A stretch of 64,000 nt of DNA from Hyphomicrobiales bacterium (GTDB lineage Bacteria; Pseudomonadota; Alphaproteobacteria; Rhizobiales; Rhizobiaceae), in NCBI GenBank assembly GCA_900472485.1, contig UCII01000021.1, positions 124,001-188,000 of the forward strand, read 5' to 3'. Both the position numbers and the translations under genes were made by a program. Shown here piece after piece: positions 42,306-50,964 of the stretch. The notes below the pieces were generated by a model. The model was not told the origin of the DNA and did no database searches. It was given only the letters and a program-made list of their open reading frames with translations. Within the stretch, counting starts at the first letter, position 1, and every line of letters starts with the position of its first letter.

Positions 42306-44090
42306 ATGGCGAAGATGCGTGCAGTCGATGCCGCAGTGCAGGTTCTGGAAAAGGAAGGCGTCAATTGCGCCTTCGGTGTTCCCGGCGCTGCGATCAACCC
42401 CTTCTATTCAGCAATGAAGGCACGCGGTTCGATCCGCCATGTGCTGGCCCGTCACGTCGAGGGCGCAAGCCATATGGCCGAGGGCTACACCCGCGCCCGC
42501 GCAGGCAATATCGGTGTGTGCATCGGAACGTCTGGACCTGCCGGCACCGACATGATCACCGGCCTCTATTCGGCCTCTGCCGATTCGATCCCGATCCTCT
42601 GCATTACCGGCCAGGCGCCGCGCGCGCGCCTCGACAAAGAGGATTTCCAGGCCGTCGATATCGCCAAGATCGCAGCACCCGTCACCAAATGGGCCGTGAC
42701 CGTCATGGAGCCGGCGCTCGTCCCTTACGTCTTCCAGAAGGCATTCCATACGATGCGCTCGGGTCGCCCTGGCCCGGTTCTCATCGATCTGCCCGTTGAC
42801 GTCCAGCTCGCAGAAATCGAGTTCGACATCGAAACCTATGCGCCGCTCGCCCCCTATAAGCCCTCGGCGACGCGGGCACAGGCCGAAAAGGCGCTTGCCA
42901 TGCTGAATGCGGCCGAGCGGCCGTTGATCGTCGCAGGCGGCGGCATCATCAATGCCGATGCTTCCGACCTGCTGGTGGAATTTGCCGAGATCACCGGCAT
43001 TCCGGTCATTCCGACGCTGATGGGCTGGGGCACGATCCCGGACGATCACCCGCTGATGGCCGGCATGTGCGGGCTGCAGACCTCGCATCGCTATGGCAAT
43101 GCGACGCTGCTTGCCTCCGATTTCGTCCTCGGCATCGGCAATCGCTGGGCAAACCGCCATACCGGCAATGTCTCGACCTACACCGAGGGTCGCACCTTCG
43201 TTCATGTCGATATCGAGCCAACCCAGATCGGCCGTGTCTTCGCTCCTGATTTCGGTATCGTCTCGGATGCCGGTGCCGCGCTGAAGCTCTTCCTCGACGT
43301 TGCGACGGAATGGAAGACCGAAGGCAAGCTGCGCGACTGGTCGGCCTGGGCGGAGGAATGCCGCGACCGCAAGCGCACCATGCTGCGCAAGACGCATTTC
43401 GACCAAACGCCGCTGAAGCCGCAGCGCGTCTACGAGGAGATGAACAAGGCCTTCGATCGCGACACCTCCTATGTCTCGACCATCGGGCTTAGCCAGATTG
43501 CCGGCGCGCAGTTCCTGCATGTCTACAAGCCGCGCAACTGGATCAATTGCGGCCAGGCCGGCCCGCTCGGCTGGACCCTGCCGGCAGCGCTCGGCGTGCG
43601 CGCCGCCGATCCGGACCGCCCGATCGTCGCCCTATCCGGCGACTACGACTTCCAGTTCCTCATCGAGGAATTAGCAGTCGGCGCCCAACACAAGCTCCCC
43701 TACCTGCATGTGGTCGTGAACAATTCCTATCTCGGCCTCATCCGCCAGGCTCAGCGCGGCTTCGACATGGATTTCGAGGTTAGCCTCGCTTTCGAGAACA
43801 TCAACGCATCCGGTGATGCCGAACCTGGCTATGGCGTCGACCATGTCGCCGTTGCAGAAGGCCTCGGCTGCAAGGCGATCCGGGTGCGCAGCCCGAACGA
43901 ATTCCAAGAAGCGTTCACGACAGCAAAGCAGCTGATGGCGGAGCATCAGGTTCCCGTCATCATCGAGTTCATTCTGGAGCGTGTCACCAACATCGCCATG
44001 GGCGCCGACATCAATGCGGTCGTCGAGTTCGAGGAGCTTGCCGAACGCGGCGAAGATGCCCCGACCGCGATCCTCGCCTTGCTGGACTGA
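42306..44090 (+). CDS. gcl: Glyoxylate carboligase (tartronate-semialdehyde synthase)
   Basis: ThDP- and FAD-binding enzyme of 594 residues that condenses two glyoxylates into tartronate semialdehyde and CO2. The N-terminal domain has GVPGAAINPFYSAM and HVLARHVEGASHMAEGYTRA, where V51 replaces the glutamate found in most ThDP enzymes, as in E. coli Gcl. The C-terminal ThDP motif runs from ALSGDYDFQF to VVNNSYLGLI. CGQAGPLGWTLPAALGVRAA is also typical. GGAGGAAAT precedes the ATG; the frame opens further upstream without support. First gene of gcl-hyi-glxR-glycerate kinase. Confidence 0.96.
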   Translation: MAKMRAVDAAVQVLEKEGVNCAFGVPGAAINPFYSAMKARGSIRHVLARHVEGASHMAEGYTRARAGNIGVCIGTSGPAGTDMITGLYSASADSIPILCITGQAPRARLDKEDFQAVDIAKIAAPVTKWAVTVMEPALVPYVFQKAFHTMRSGRPGPVLIDLPVDVQLAEIEFDIETYAPLAPYKPSATRAQAEKALAMLNAAERPLIVAGGGIINADASDLLVEFAEITGIPVIPTLMGWGTIPDDHPLMAGMCGLQTSHRYGNATLLASDFVLGIGNRWANRHTGNVSTYTEGRTFVHVDIEPTQIGRVFAPDFGIVSDAGAALKLFLDVATEWKTEGKLRDWSAWAEECRDRKRTMLRKTHFDQTPLKPQRVYEEMNKAFDRDTSYVSTIGLSQIAGAQFLHVYKPRNWINCGQAGPLGWTLPAALGVRAADPDRPIVALSGDYDFQFLIEELAVGAQHKLPYLHVVVNNSYLGLIRQAQRGFDMDFEVSLAFENINASGDAEPGYGVDHVAVAEGLGCKAIRVRSPNEFQEAFTTAKQLMAEHQVPVIIEFILERVTNIAMGADINAVVEFEELAERGEDAPTAILALLD

Positions 44091-44102
44091 AGGAGAAATC
44101 AA

Positions 44103-44918
44103 ATGCCGAAATTTGCGGCCAATCTGACCATGCTTTTCACGGAAGCACCGTTTCTGGATCGCTTCGCGCTCGCCGCCAAGGCGGGCTTCGAGGGCATCGA
44201 ATATCTGTTTCCTTATGACTTTGCGAAGGAAGCGCTGCGCGCCGAACTCGATCGTCATGGCCTGACTCAAGTGCTGCACAATCTGCCCGCCGGCGACTGG
44301 GCCGGCGGCGAGCGGGGGATCGCAATCCTCCCCGACCGTATCGACGAATTCCGCCGCGGTGTTGCCTCGGCGATCGACTATGCGATGACGCTCGGCTGCC
44401 GCCAGGTCAACTGCCTCTCAGGCATCGCGCCGGCGGGCGTGCCCGATGAAGTGCTGCGGACAACCTTCGTCGTCAACCTCAAATATGCGGCGGAAGAGCT
44501 CGGCAAGCACGGGATTCGTCTGCTGATCGAGCCGATCAACCGGTTCGATATTCCGGGATTTTATCTCAACACGCCGGATCAGGCGGCCTCGATCATCGCC
44601 GAGGTCGGCAGCGGCAACCTGTTCATTCAGTACGACCTCTATCACCAGCAGCGCACCGAAGGCGAGCTGATCGGCACGTTCAAGAAGCATCAAGCGCAGA
44701 TTGCCCACGTGCAGCTTGCCGACAATCCCGGCCGAAACGAGCCGGGCACCGGCGAGATCGCCTACCCCTTTGTGTTCGAAACGCTCGATGCACTCGGCTA
44801 CGACGGCTGGATCGGCTGCGAATACAAGCCGCGCACCACGACGGCGGCCGGGCTCGGCTGGTTTGCCGCAGCCGGCCGCCACGCCGAAAGCGCCGCCATT
44901 CTCAATATCAGGAGCTAA
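44103..44918 (+). CDS. hyi: Hydroxypyruvate isomerase
   Basis: TIM-barrel isomerase of 271 residues that interconverts hydroxypyruvate and tartronate semialdehyde. Features are PKFAANLTMLFTEAPFLDRF at the N terminus, GFEGIEYLFPYDF, HNLPAGDWAGGERGIAILP, IRLLIEPINRFDIPGFYLN (metal glutamate), IQYDLYHQQRTEGEL (aspartate and histidine), HVQLADNPGRNEPGTGEI and WIGCEYKPR. It sits 12 bases behind gcl with GGAGAAA, in the standard order for the glycerate pathway. Confidence 0.94.
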   Translation: MPKFAANLTMLFTEAPFLDRFALAAKAGFEGIEYLFPYDFAKEALRAELDRHGLTQVLHNLPAGDWAGGERGIAILPDRIDEFRRGVASAIDYAMTLGCRQVNCLSGIAPAGVPDEVLRTTFVVNLKYAAEELGKHGIRLLIEPINRFDIPGFYLNTPDQAASIIAEVGSGNLFIQYDLYHQQRTEGELIGTFKKHQAQIAHVQLADNPGRNEPGTGEIAYPFVFETLDALGYDGWIGCEYKPRTTTAAGLGWFAAAGRHAESAAILNIRS

Positions 44919-44923
44919 ACAGC

Positions 44924-45808
44924 ATGGCACATATCGGATTCATCGGCCTCGGCATCATGGGAACCCCCATGGCGCGCCACCTGCAAAATGCCGGCCACAT
45001 CGTCGTCACATCAAAGTTTTCGATTCCGCCGCGCCAGGAGCTGCTCGACAACGGCCTGCAATTCGTCGAAACGCCGAAGGCGCTGGCCGAAACCGTCGAC
45101 ATCATCATCCTGATGCTGCCGGACACGCCCGAGGTCAAGGATGTGCTCTTCGGCGAGAACGGCGTTGCCTACGGCCTTTCGAAAGGCAAACTCGTTATCG
45201 ACATGAGCTCGATCTCGCCGATCGAGACCAAGGAGTTCGCCAGGAGAGTTCGCGAGACCGGCGCCGAATATATCGACGCGCCCGTCTCCGGTGGCGAAGT
45301 CGGGGCTAAGAACGCCTCGCTTTCCATCATGGCCGGCGGTTCTGAAGCCAGCTTCGAGCGGGCGCTGCCGCTTTTCCAACTGATGGGCAAGAACATCACG
45401 CTCGTTGGCGATTGCGGCGATGGCCAGGTTACCAAGGTCGCCAACCAGATCATCGTCGCATTGACGATCGAGGCCGTGTCCGAAGCGCTTGTCTTCGCTT
45501 CGAAGGCCGGTGCAGATCCGGCCCGCGTACGCTCGGCCCTGATGGGTGGTTTTGCCTCCTCGCGCATCCTCGAAATGCATGGCGAGCGCATGATCAAGCG
45601 CACCTTCGAGCCCGGTTTCCGCATCTCGCTGCATCAGAAGGATTTGAACCTTGCGCTGCAGGGTGCCAAGGCGCTCGGCGTCTCGCTGCCGAACACGGCG
45701 GCAACGCAGGAACTCTTCAACCAATGCGCCGCCAATGGCGATAGCGGGCTCGATCATTCCGGTCTCGTCAAGGCGCTGGAGCGCATGGCGAACCATCCCG
45801 TCGCGTAA
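44924..45808 (+). CDS. glxR: Tartronate semialdehyde reductase (2-hydroxy-3-oxopropionate reductase)
   Basis: NAD(P)H-dependent reductase of 294 residues, beta-hydroxyacid dehydrogenase family. The N-terminal motif IGFIGLGIMGTPMARHLQNA is the dinucleotide fold. DAPVSGGEVGAKNASLSIMA is the substrate-binding signature, and the catalytic lysine is in GQVTKVANQIIVALT. The C-terminal part includes FEPGFRISLHQKDLNLALQ. It reduces tartronate semialdehyde to glycerate. AGGAG lies upstream in the hyi stop region, five bases away. Confidence 0.95.
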   Translation: MAHIGFIGLGIMGTPMARHLQNAGHIVVTSKFSIPPRQELLDNGLQFVETPKALAETVDIIILMLPDTPEVKDVLFGENGVAYGLSKGKLVIDMSSISPIETKEFARRVRETGAEYIDAPVSGGEVGAKNASLSIMAGGSEASFERALPLFQLMGKNITLVGDCGDGQVTKVANQIIVALTIEAVSEALVFASKAGADPARVRSALMGGFASSRILEMHGERMIKRTFEPGFRISLHQKDLNLALQGAKALGVSLPNTAATQELFNQCAANGDSGLDHSGLVKALERMANHPVA

Positions 45809-45823
45809 CATGTGAGAGACTCG

Positions 45824-47092
45824 ATGCCTGATATCCCCAATCCCCGCGCCTTTCTGGAAAAGCTGTTCTATGCGGCGGTCGCAGCGGCCGATCCGGATAA
45901 GGCGCTCGCCGCTCATTTGCCGGAAAAGCCGAAGGGTCGGACGGTGGTGGTCGGCGCCGGCAAGGGGGCGGCACAGATGGCACGCGCCTTTGAGCGTCTC
46001 TGGGATGCACCGCTCTCCGGTGTCGTTGTTACGCGTTACGACTATGCCGTTGCCTGCGAGCGTATCGAAGTTCTCGAAGCCGCTCACCCTGTCCCGGATG
46101 AAAGCGGACTGCTCGCAGCGGCGCGGTTGATGGCGGCGGTAAGCGGCCTCACGGAAGACGATCTGGTCGTCGCCCTCATCTGCGGCGGCGGCTCGGCACT
46201 GTTGCCCGCGCCGGCAGGGGATCTCACGCTTGCCGACGAAATCGCCGTCAATCGGGCCTTGCTTGCCTCCGGCGCACCGATCGGCGCCATGAATGCCGTG
46301 CGCAAACAGATCTCGCGGATCAAGGGAGGACGGCTGGCGGCCCTGGCCCATCCGGCAAAGGTCGTCTCCCTCGTCGTTTCCGATATTCCCGGCGACAACC
46401 CCGCCCTGGTCGCCTCCGGCCCGACCATTGCTGACGAGGCGACCCGCGCCAATGCACTTGCGATCATAGAACATTATGGTCTCGATTTGCCTGACGCGGT
46501 GATGCGTCATCTCGAAGATGACAGGGACGAACCACCCCTACCCTCAGACCCTCGTTTCGCCGGCAACGAGGTGAAGCTCGTTGCTTCGGCGGCCATCGCA
46601 CTGGATGCCGCTGCCGATGTCGCCCGCAAGGCCGGCGTCGAGACCATCGTGCTGTCCGATGCCATCGAGGGCGAAGCATCGGAGGTCGGTCGCCAGCATG
46701 CGGCGATCGTAGCCAAGATCCTGCAGCGGGGCCTGGCGTCGCAAGACCCCATGCTTCTTCTGTCTGGCGGGGAAACTACGGTAACGATCAAGGGCAAGGG
46801 CAAAGGCGGCCGCAACAGCGAGTTCCTCCTGTCCTTCGCCTGCGCCATTTCGGGCCAGAAAGGCATTTCAGCGCTCGCCGCCGACACGGACGGCATCGAC
46901 GGTTCCGAGGACAATGCCGGCGCCTTTGCCGACGGCACCACCGTTTCACGGCTTGCGGATCGAAACAAGAATGCGGCTAAATTCCTTGAACACAACGACA
47001 GCTGGTCGGCCTTCGCCGCTCTCGACGACCTCTTTATCAGCGGTCCGACCGGCACGAATGTCAACGACTTCCGCGCCATCCTGCTGCAATAG
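45824..47092 (+). CDS. ttuD: Glycerate 2-kinase (MOFRL family)
   Basis: Kinase of 422 residues, the GckA/TtuD type, which phosphorylates glycerate at C2. The N-terminal DUF4147 domain has GRTVVVGAGKGAAQMARAFE, AAHPVPDESGLLAA, ALICGGGSALLPAPAGDLTL and MNAVRKQISRIKGGRLA. The C-terminal MOFRL domain has LLLSGGETTVTIKGKGKGGR and AADTDGIDGSEDNAGA. A GTG at 45812 precedes the chosen ATG. This ends the route from purine-derived glyoxylate into glycolysis. No terminator is obvious directly behind it. Confidence 0.93.
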   Translation: MPDIPNPRAFLEKLFYAAVAAADPDKALAAHLPEKPKGRTVVVGAGKGAAQMARAFERLWDAPLSGVVVTRYDYAVACERIEVLEAAHPVPDESGLLAAARLMAAVSGLTEDDLVVALICGGGSALLPAPAGDLTLADEIAVNRALLASGAPIGAMNAVRKQISRIKGGRLAALAHPAKVVSLVVSDIPGDNPALVASGPTIADEATRANALAIIEHYGLDLPDAVMRHLEDDRDEPPLPSDPRFAGNEVKLVASAAIALDAAADVARKAGVETIVLSDAIEGEASEVGRQHAAIVAKILQRGLASQDPMLLLSGGETTVTIKGKGKGGRNSEFLLSFACAISGQKGISALAADTDGIDGSEDNAGAFADGTTVSRLADRNKNAAKFLEHNDSWSAFAALDDLFISGPTGTNVNDFRAILLQ

Positions 47093-47645
47093 GATCATCC
47101 CCGCCTGCCGATCGAGCGAGTGGGAGAATACGCAGCCGATGGCGTGACGCATTCTGTATTGAGCGGCGCGGTTGGAAAGCGTATGAGTTCATCAAAAAGC
47201 TGACTATTTTTCTTGCCGGCAAGGCCAACCGTTGCGGGCAAGCAGGGGATCGAAACTATCATGAATTTGTTGCACTTGCTCACTATCGAGGAGTAGCAAG
47301 GAGAAAGCGCTGTTGCGCCAGTCAATTTTTTGATCTGGTCATCGCGTGTCTTCGGTATGATGAATAGGGGGGTGAAATCGCAGTATCCTTACAACTGCCG
47401 AAGCTGCCGGGAAAATCCATATCGGCACTCGTCGACTTCATAGCAAAAGTGCAGATCAGCGGCACGCAAGCCGGAGCTTACCGACCTGGAAATAGATCAG
47501 TAAGTTCCGATAAATGCTACGCCCAATATTGAGCTGTTAAGTTTGTTTCCATTGCCCTGTGGAACTTAACCGATCTTTAACAGCCAGTTGTGCAGGCTGG
47601 AGATAGAACGGGCAAGGCCCATACCCCGAAAGCATCGGACCCTCA
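47093..47645 (+). other. 553-base region without a recognised gene
   Basis: Only short frames without family features are present. Notable elements are CTTGCC...GGCAAG arms near 47215-47246, an imperfect inverted repeat GGAGCTTAC/GTAAGTTCC (47473-47481 with 47500-47508), and overlapping repeats GTTAAGTT/AACTTAAC (47536-47543 with 47563-47570) and CTGTTAA/TTAACAG (47534-47540 with 47577-47583). The last group is directly upstream of the molybdopterin-fold gene and may be its regulatory region. Confidence 0.55.
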
Positions 47646-48113
47646 ATGCGTCTTCTTGCCTCAATTATTTTTGTAGTCCTTGCTGCGTTCGTCGCGCCCG
47701 CCCTGGCACAGGACCTGCCGTCGGTGACGATTACCGGTTCCTCGGGCTCGGTGACGTTCGATCGCAATCAGCTTGAGGCGATGGGCCTCGTGTCGATCAA
47801 GACTTCGACGCCCTGGAATGCCGGTGTCGTCAACTTCGAAGGCGTGCCGATGGCGCTGTTGCTTGAAAAGGCCAAGGCCCAAGGTGCGACGGCCACGGTC
47901 ATTGCCCTCAATGATTATAGCGTCGATATCCCGACCAGCGATTTCACCAAGTTCGGCACGATCCTCGCCGTCAAGCGCAATGGGGCATACATGCCTATCG
48001 ACGATCAGGGCCCGTTCTTTGTGATGTATCCATTCGACAGCAACCCCATCCTGCAGGGACAGCCCTATCACGGTCGTGCTGTCTGGCAGGTCAAGGCAAT
48101 CTCCGTGAAATAG
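47646..48113 (+). CDS. Periplasmic molybdopterin-oxidoreductase-like domain protein
   Basis: Exported protein of 155 residues. The signal peptide covers about 21 residues (RLLASIIFVVLAAFVAPALA, then Q). The mature part resembles the molybdopterin-binding fold of sulfite-oxidase-type enzymes in a reduced form: VTITGSSGSVTFDRNQLEAM, NFEGVPMALLLEKAKAQGA, VIALNDYSVDIPTSDF and YPFDSNPILQGQPYHGRAVW. No conserved molybdenum-ligand cysteine is present, so catalysis is doubtful and a sensor or ligand-binding role is more likely. It lies 11 bases before the GGDEF-EAL gene in what looks like one operon, suggesting it signals to that membrane enzyme. Confidence 0.7.
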   Translation: MRLLASIIFVVLAAFVAPALAQDLPSVTITGSSGSVTFDRNQLEAMGLVSIKTSTPWNAGVVNFEGVPMALLLEKAKAQGATATVIALNDYSVDIPTSDFTKFGTILAVKRNGAYMPIDDQGPFFVMYPFDSNPILQGQPYHGRAVWQVKAISVK

Positions 48114-48124
48114 CCCCGGACCGC

Positions 48125-50527
48125 ATGCGCTACCTCCGCACAGCGCTGATCATTGTGATCCTGGGTTTCATCACCTCGGCGATCTATATTTCCGCCTTGG
48201 TCTTCCAGCGCCAGACCGCACTACAAGATGTCGGCTTGGGCAATATCACCTGGACGATAGCCCAAGCTCCGAGTGAGTTCACCAGGCTCGAACAGCGCGT
48301 CAGTGCCATCGGCATGAACGATGGCCAGGTCGATGCCCACGAAGTCAGGCTGCGCTTCGATATCGTCGTCAATCGCCTCAAGACCCTTCGGTCGAACGGG
48401 GTCGAGAAGTTCGTACAATCCAACCCGCATATCGGCGAGACCCTCGACGACCTCGAAGAGGCGCTCAACCAGACCCGGCCACTGCTTAGCCAGCTTTCAG
48501 TGCCCGGTACGCCGGCGCGGATCCTGGCGATCCTGGAGCCGATCTATCCGAAGCTGGCGCGGCTCTCCAGCGACAGCAACATGTGGTACTCGGCGCGCAT
48601 TGCCGAAGATCGGCGCGGTCTCCTCGGGCTGCAATTGGCCCTGACCTGGGTCACCGTCGGCATGCTCATCGGCGGTTGCCTGCTGATTCTGCTGCTGCTC
48701 ATTCACAATGGCCTTCTGGGCCGGGCGCAGAAGATCCTGCAGGCCAAGGAGCAAACCCTGGCGATCCAGAATGCCCGGTTCGATGCGGCAATGGAGGCCA
48801 TGTCGCTCGGTCTCTGCCTGCTCGACGACCAATATCGCGTCATCGTTCATAATCCCCGTTTCCTGGCGCTGTTCGGTCTGGACGAAGTCCGGGCTCGGAT
48901 AGGCACTCCCTTGGCTGATCTCATCGCGCCCGAATTGCTGCCTCCTGGATTGTCAACCACCGGGCCGCGCGGCATTGTCGGCGATAAGGCTCGTGTCCGG
49001 AACGACATCGCCGTGCTCAGCGACCATATCCATCATCTCGCGAACGGCATGGTGCTGGCCGTATCACACGAGCCTACGGGTGAAGGCGGCTGGGTTTGCA
49101 CTTTCGAGGATGTCAGCGAGCGTCATCGCGCGCAGGATCGTGTGGTGCATATGGCTCATCACGACGCGCTGACCGACATGCCCAATCGATTGCTATTCTG
49201 GGAAAGCGTCGGTCACGCATTGCGCGGATTGGCGGCCGGCGGCCAATTATTCACCATACTCTATCTCGATCTCGATCGCTTCAAGGAAGTCAACGACACG
49301 CTGGGCCACCCTGTCGGCGACGTGTTGCTGCGCAAGGTCGCCAGGCGGCTGCGCAACACCGCATCACAACATGACATCGTGGCGCGATTGGGCGGCGATG
49401 AATTTGCCGTGCTGCATCGGTGTCTGGATTCCACACTCGACAGTGCCCGCGATCTGTCGGAGCGCCTCATTGCCAGCATCAGCCGGCCTTACCGTATCGA
49501 TGGCAACGAGATCGTTGTCAGCACCTGCATCGGCATCGCAGTCGCACCGCGCGCTGGCGGTGATACCGGCCAGCTGATGAAGAATGCCGACTTGGCACTA
49601 TACCAGGCCAAGGCCGACGGTAAGGGAGTCTACCGCATCTTCTCCCCGCAGATGGAAGAGGATCTCCAGAACCGGCGCATTCTGGAGGCGGATATGCGTC
49701 ACGGCATCAAGCTTGGGCAATTCGAGGTTCACTATCAACCGCAGATTTCGCACAAGACCCGCAAGATCGTTGCCAGCGAGGCACTGGTGCGCTGGCGCCA
49801 TCCAGAGCGCGGGCTGATCCCGCCAGCCGAATTCATCCCGCTGGCAGAGGAAACCGGCTTCATCGACACGCTCGGCAAATGGGTGCTGCAACAGGCATGC
49901 GAAGATGCCCTTAACTGGCCCGAGGACGTGCGCGTCTCAGTCAACCTCTCTCCGGTTCAGTTCCGTCAGGCGGATCTGGTCGATATGGTCAAGAACGTGC
50001 TGGAATTTACCGAATTCGATGCGCGGCGGCTGGAACTGGAAATCACCGAGTCGGTACTCTTGCGGGACAATGCCGCGAACATCGAGGTCCTGAACCGGTT
50101 GCGTTCGCTTGGCTTGACCGTCGCGCTTGACGATTTCGGCACCGGCTATTCTTCGCTGAACTATCTGCAGCGCTTCCCCTTCGATAAGTTGAAAATCGAT
50201 CGCAGTTTCGTGCGCGATCTGGAAAACCGGCCCGACAGCTTTGCCATCGTCCAGTCCATCGCTACGCTCGGTCGCAATCTCCAGATGCTGACCACGGCGG
50301 AGGGCGTCGAGACGCAGACCCAGCTCGACATGGTCATCAAGGCCGGTTGCTCGGAGAGCCAGGGCTATTACTTCAGCCCGCCTGTCCCGGAAGCAGAATT
50401 CCGCGCCATGATCAACCGGAAGAACAGCGATACCAGCGGAGCCCCAAACGGTCGAAGCCCCAAACCTGGCAGAGACAAAAGTTCTGAGAAGGCTGCAGAC
50501 GCTGATTCTGCGGACGGGCAATACTAG
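48125..50527 (+). CDS. Membrane GGDEF-EAL protein (cyclic di-GMP turnover)
   Basis: Protein of 800 residues. One helix at about 7-27, a periplasmic part of about 150 residues, and a second helix near 175-197 (WVTVGMLIGGCLLILLLLI). A PAS domain covers roughly 220-340 (GLCLLDDQYRVIVHNPRFLA). The GGDEF domain carries the intact catalytic motif G423-G-D-E-F427, preceded by LYLDLDRFKEVNDTLGHPVG. The EAL domain begins near 530 with E552-A-L, and has DDFGTGYSSLNYLQRFPFDK and EGVETQTQLDMVIKAGC. Both domains look catalytically competent, so it may make or degrade cyclic di-GMP. The partner gene upstream encodes a periplasmic protein that could contact its outer domain. Confidence 0.92.
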   Translation: MRYLRTALIIVILGFITSAIYISALVFQRQTALQDVGLGNITWTIAQAPSEFTRLEQRVSAIGMNDGQVDAHEVRLRFDIVVNRLKTLRSNGVEKFVQSNPHIGETLDDLEEALNQTRPLLSQLSVPGTPARILAILEPIYPKLARLSSDSNMWYSARIAEDRRGLLGLQLALTWVTVGMLIGGCLLILLLLIHNGLLGRAQKILQAKEQTLAIQNARFDAAMEAMSLGLCLLDDQYRVIVHNPRFLALFGLDEVRARIGTPLADLIAPELLPPGLSTTGPRGIVGDKARVRNDIAVLSDHIHHLANGMVLAVSHEPTGEGGWVCTFEDVSERHRAQDRVVHMAHHDALTDMPNRLLFWESVGHALRGLAAGGQLFTILYLDLDRFKEVNDTLGHPVGDVLLRKVARRLRNTASQHDIVARLGGDEFAVLHRCLDSTLDSARDLSERLIASISRPYRIDGNEIVVSTCIGIAVAPRAGGDTGQLMKNADLALYQAKADGKGVYRIFSPQMEEDLQNRRILEADMRHGIKLGQFEVHYQPQISHKTRKIVASEALVRWRHPERGLIPPAEFIPLAEETGFIDTLGKWVLQQACEDALNWPEDVRVSVNLSPVQFRQADLVDMVKNVLEFTEFDARRLELEITESVLLRDNAANIEVLNRLRSLGLTVALDDFGTGYSSLNYLQRFPFDKLKIDRSFVRDLENRPDSFAIVQSIATLGRNLQMLTTAEGVETQTQLDMVIKAGCSESQGYYFSPPVPEAEFRAMINRKNSDTSGAPNGRSPKPGRDKSSEKAADADSADGQY

Positions 50528-50964
50528 CCCATCGCCGACTGCGCGACATTGACCTGAGGGGTGAGTGACACGTCCTAGCGGAAAGCGACCTGCCGTTCAA
50601 AGTTGATGCCAATACTGAAGGGTGCGTCCGACGACAAAGGATGGGGGCAGTCGTCGGACGCTGCACTGTCCGGCCCGAGGGTGGCATTCAGACCGGTAAT
50701 TAGAATATTAGCATCTACCGTAGATTTAGGTGAGCTACCCAATTGGATTGGAAGGCGGGTAGCAGCAATTCCTTTGTGTTGATCGTGCAGCATCGATCGA
50801 TTGCAGGTTTGGCAAGGCCGGCGGCACCTTCACTGCCTCCGAATGGATTGTCATTTTCGAAACTACGCTGGTGAGCGCGCGCTCGATATCATTTCACCCT
50901 TGCCTTTGCCGCCCCATGCGCAATCTTGACGCTTCATGTTCGGTTCGTGACTTGCGAGGACAAT
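50528..50964. other. 437-base region with a strong inverted repeat
   Basis: No certain gene. A minus-strand frame (50575-50793, 72 residues, ending FSIGINFERQVAFR) has no recognised family and no ribosome site. Within it lies a perfect 12-bp inverted repeat at 50624-50661, described separately. The promoter of the signal peptidase gene is expected near 50880-50950 but no clear hexamers were found. Confidence 0.5.
50624..50661. repeat. Perfect 12-bp inverted repeat
   Basis: GCGTCCGACGAC (50624-50635) and GTCGTCGGACGC (50650-50661) with a 14-base loop, about 100 bases behind the GGDEF-EAL stop. No T-run follows on either strand. It could be an attenuator-like or factor-dependent terminator hairpin, or a palindromic repeat unit. 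Confidence 0.6.

Noticed and set aside
45011..46510. Minus-strand frame of 499 codons across glxR and the glycerate kinase gene
   Set aside because: Shadow of two well-supported plus-strand genes; composition rich in arginine, no recognisable domain.
47561..47588. Possible general-stress (EcfG-type) promoter starting with GGAAC
   Set aside because: GGAAC is present, but no CGTT follows at the required 16-17 base distance. The GGAAC is better explained as part of the inverted repeat.
50575..50793. Minus-strand frame of 72 codons behind the GGDEF-EAL gene
   Set aside because: No ribosome site and no recognised family; it contains the 12-bp inverted repeat. It could be a relic but the evidence is too thin.
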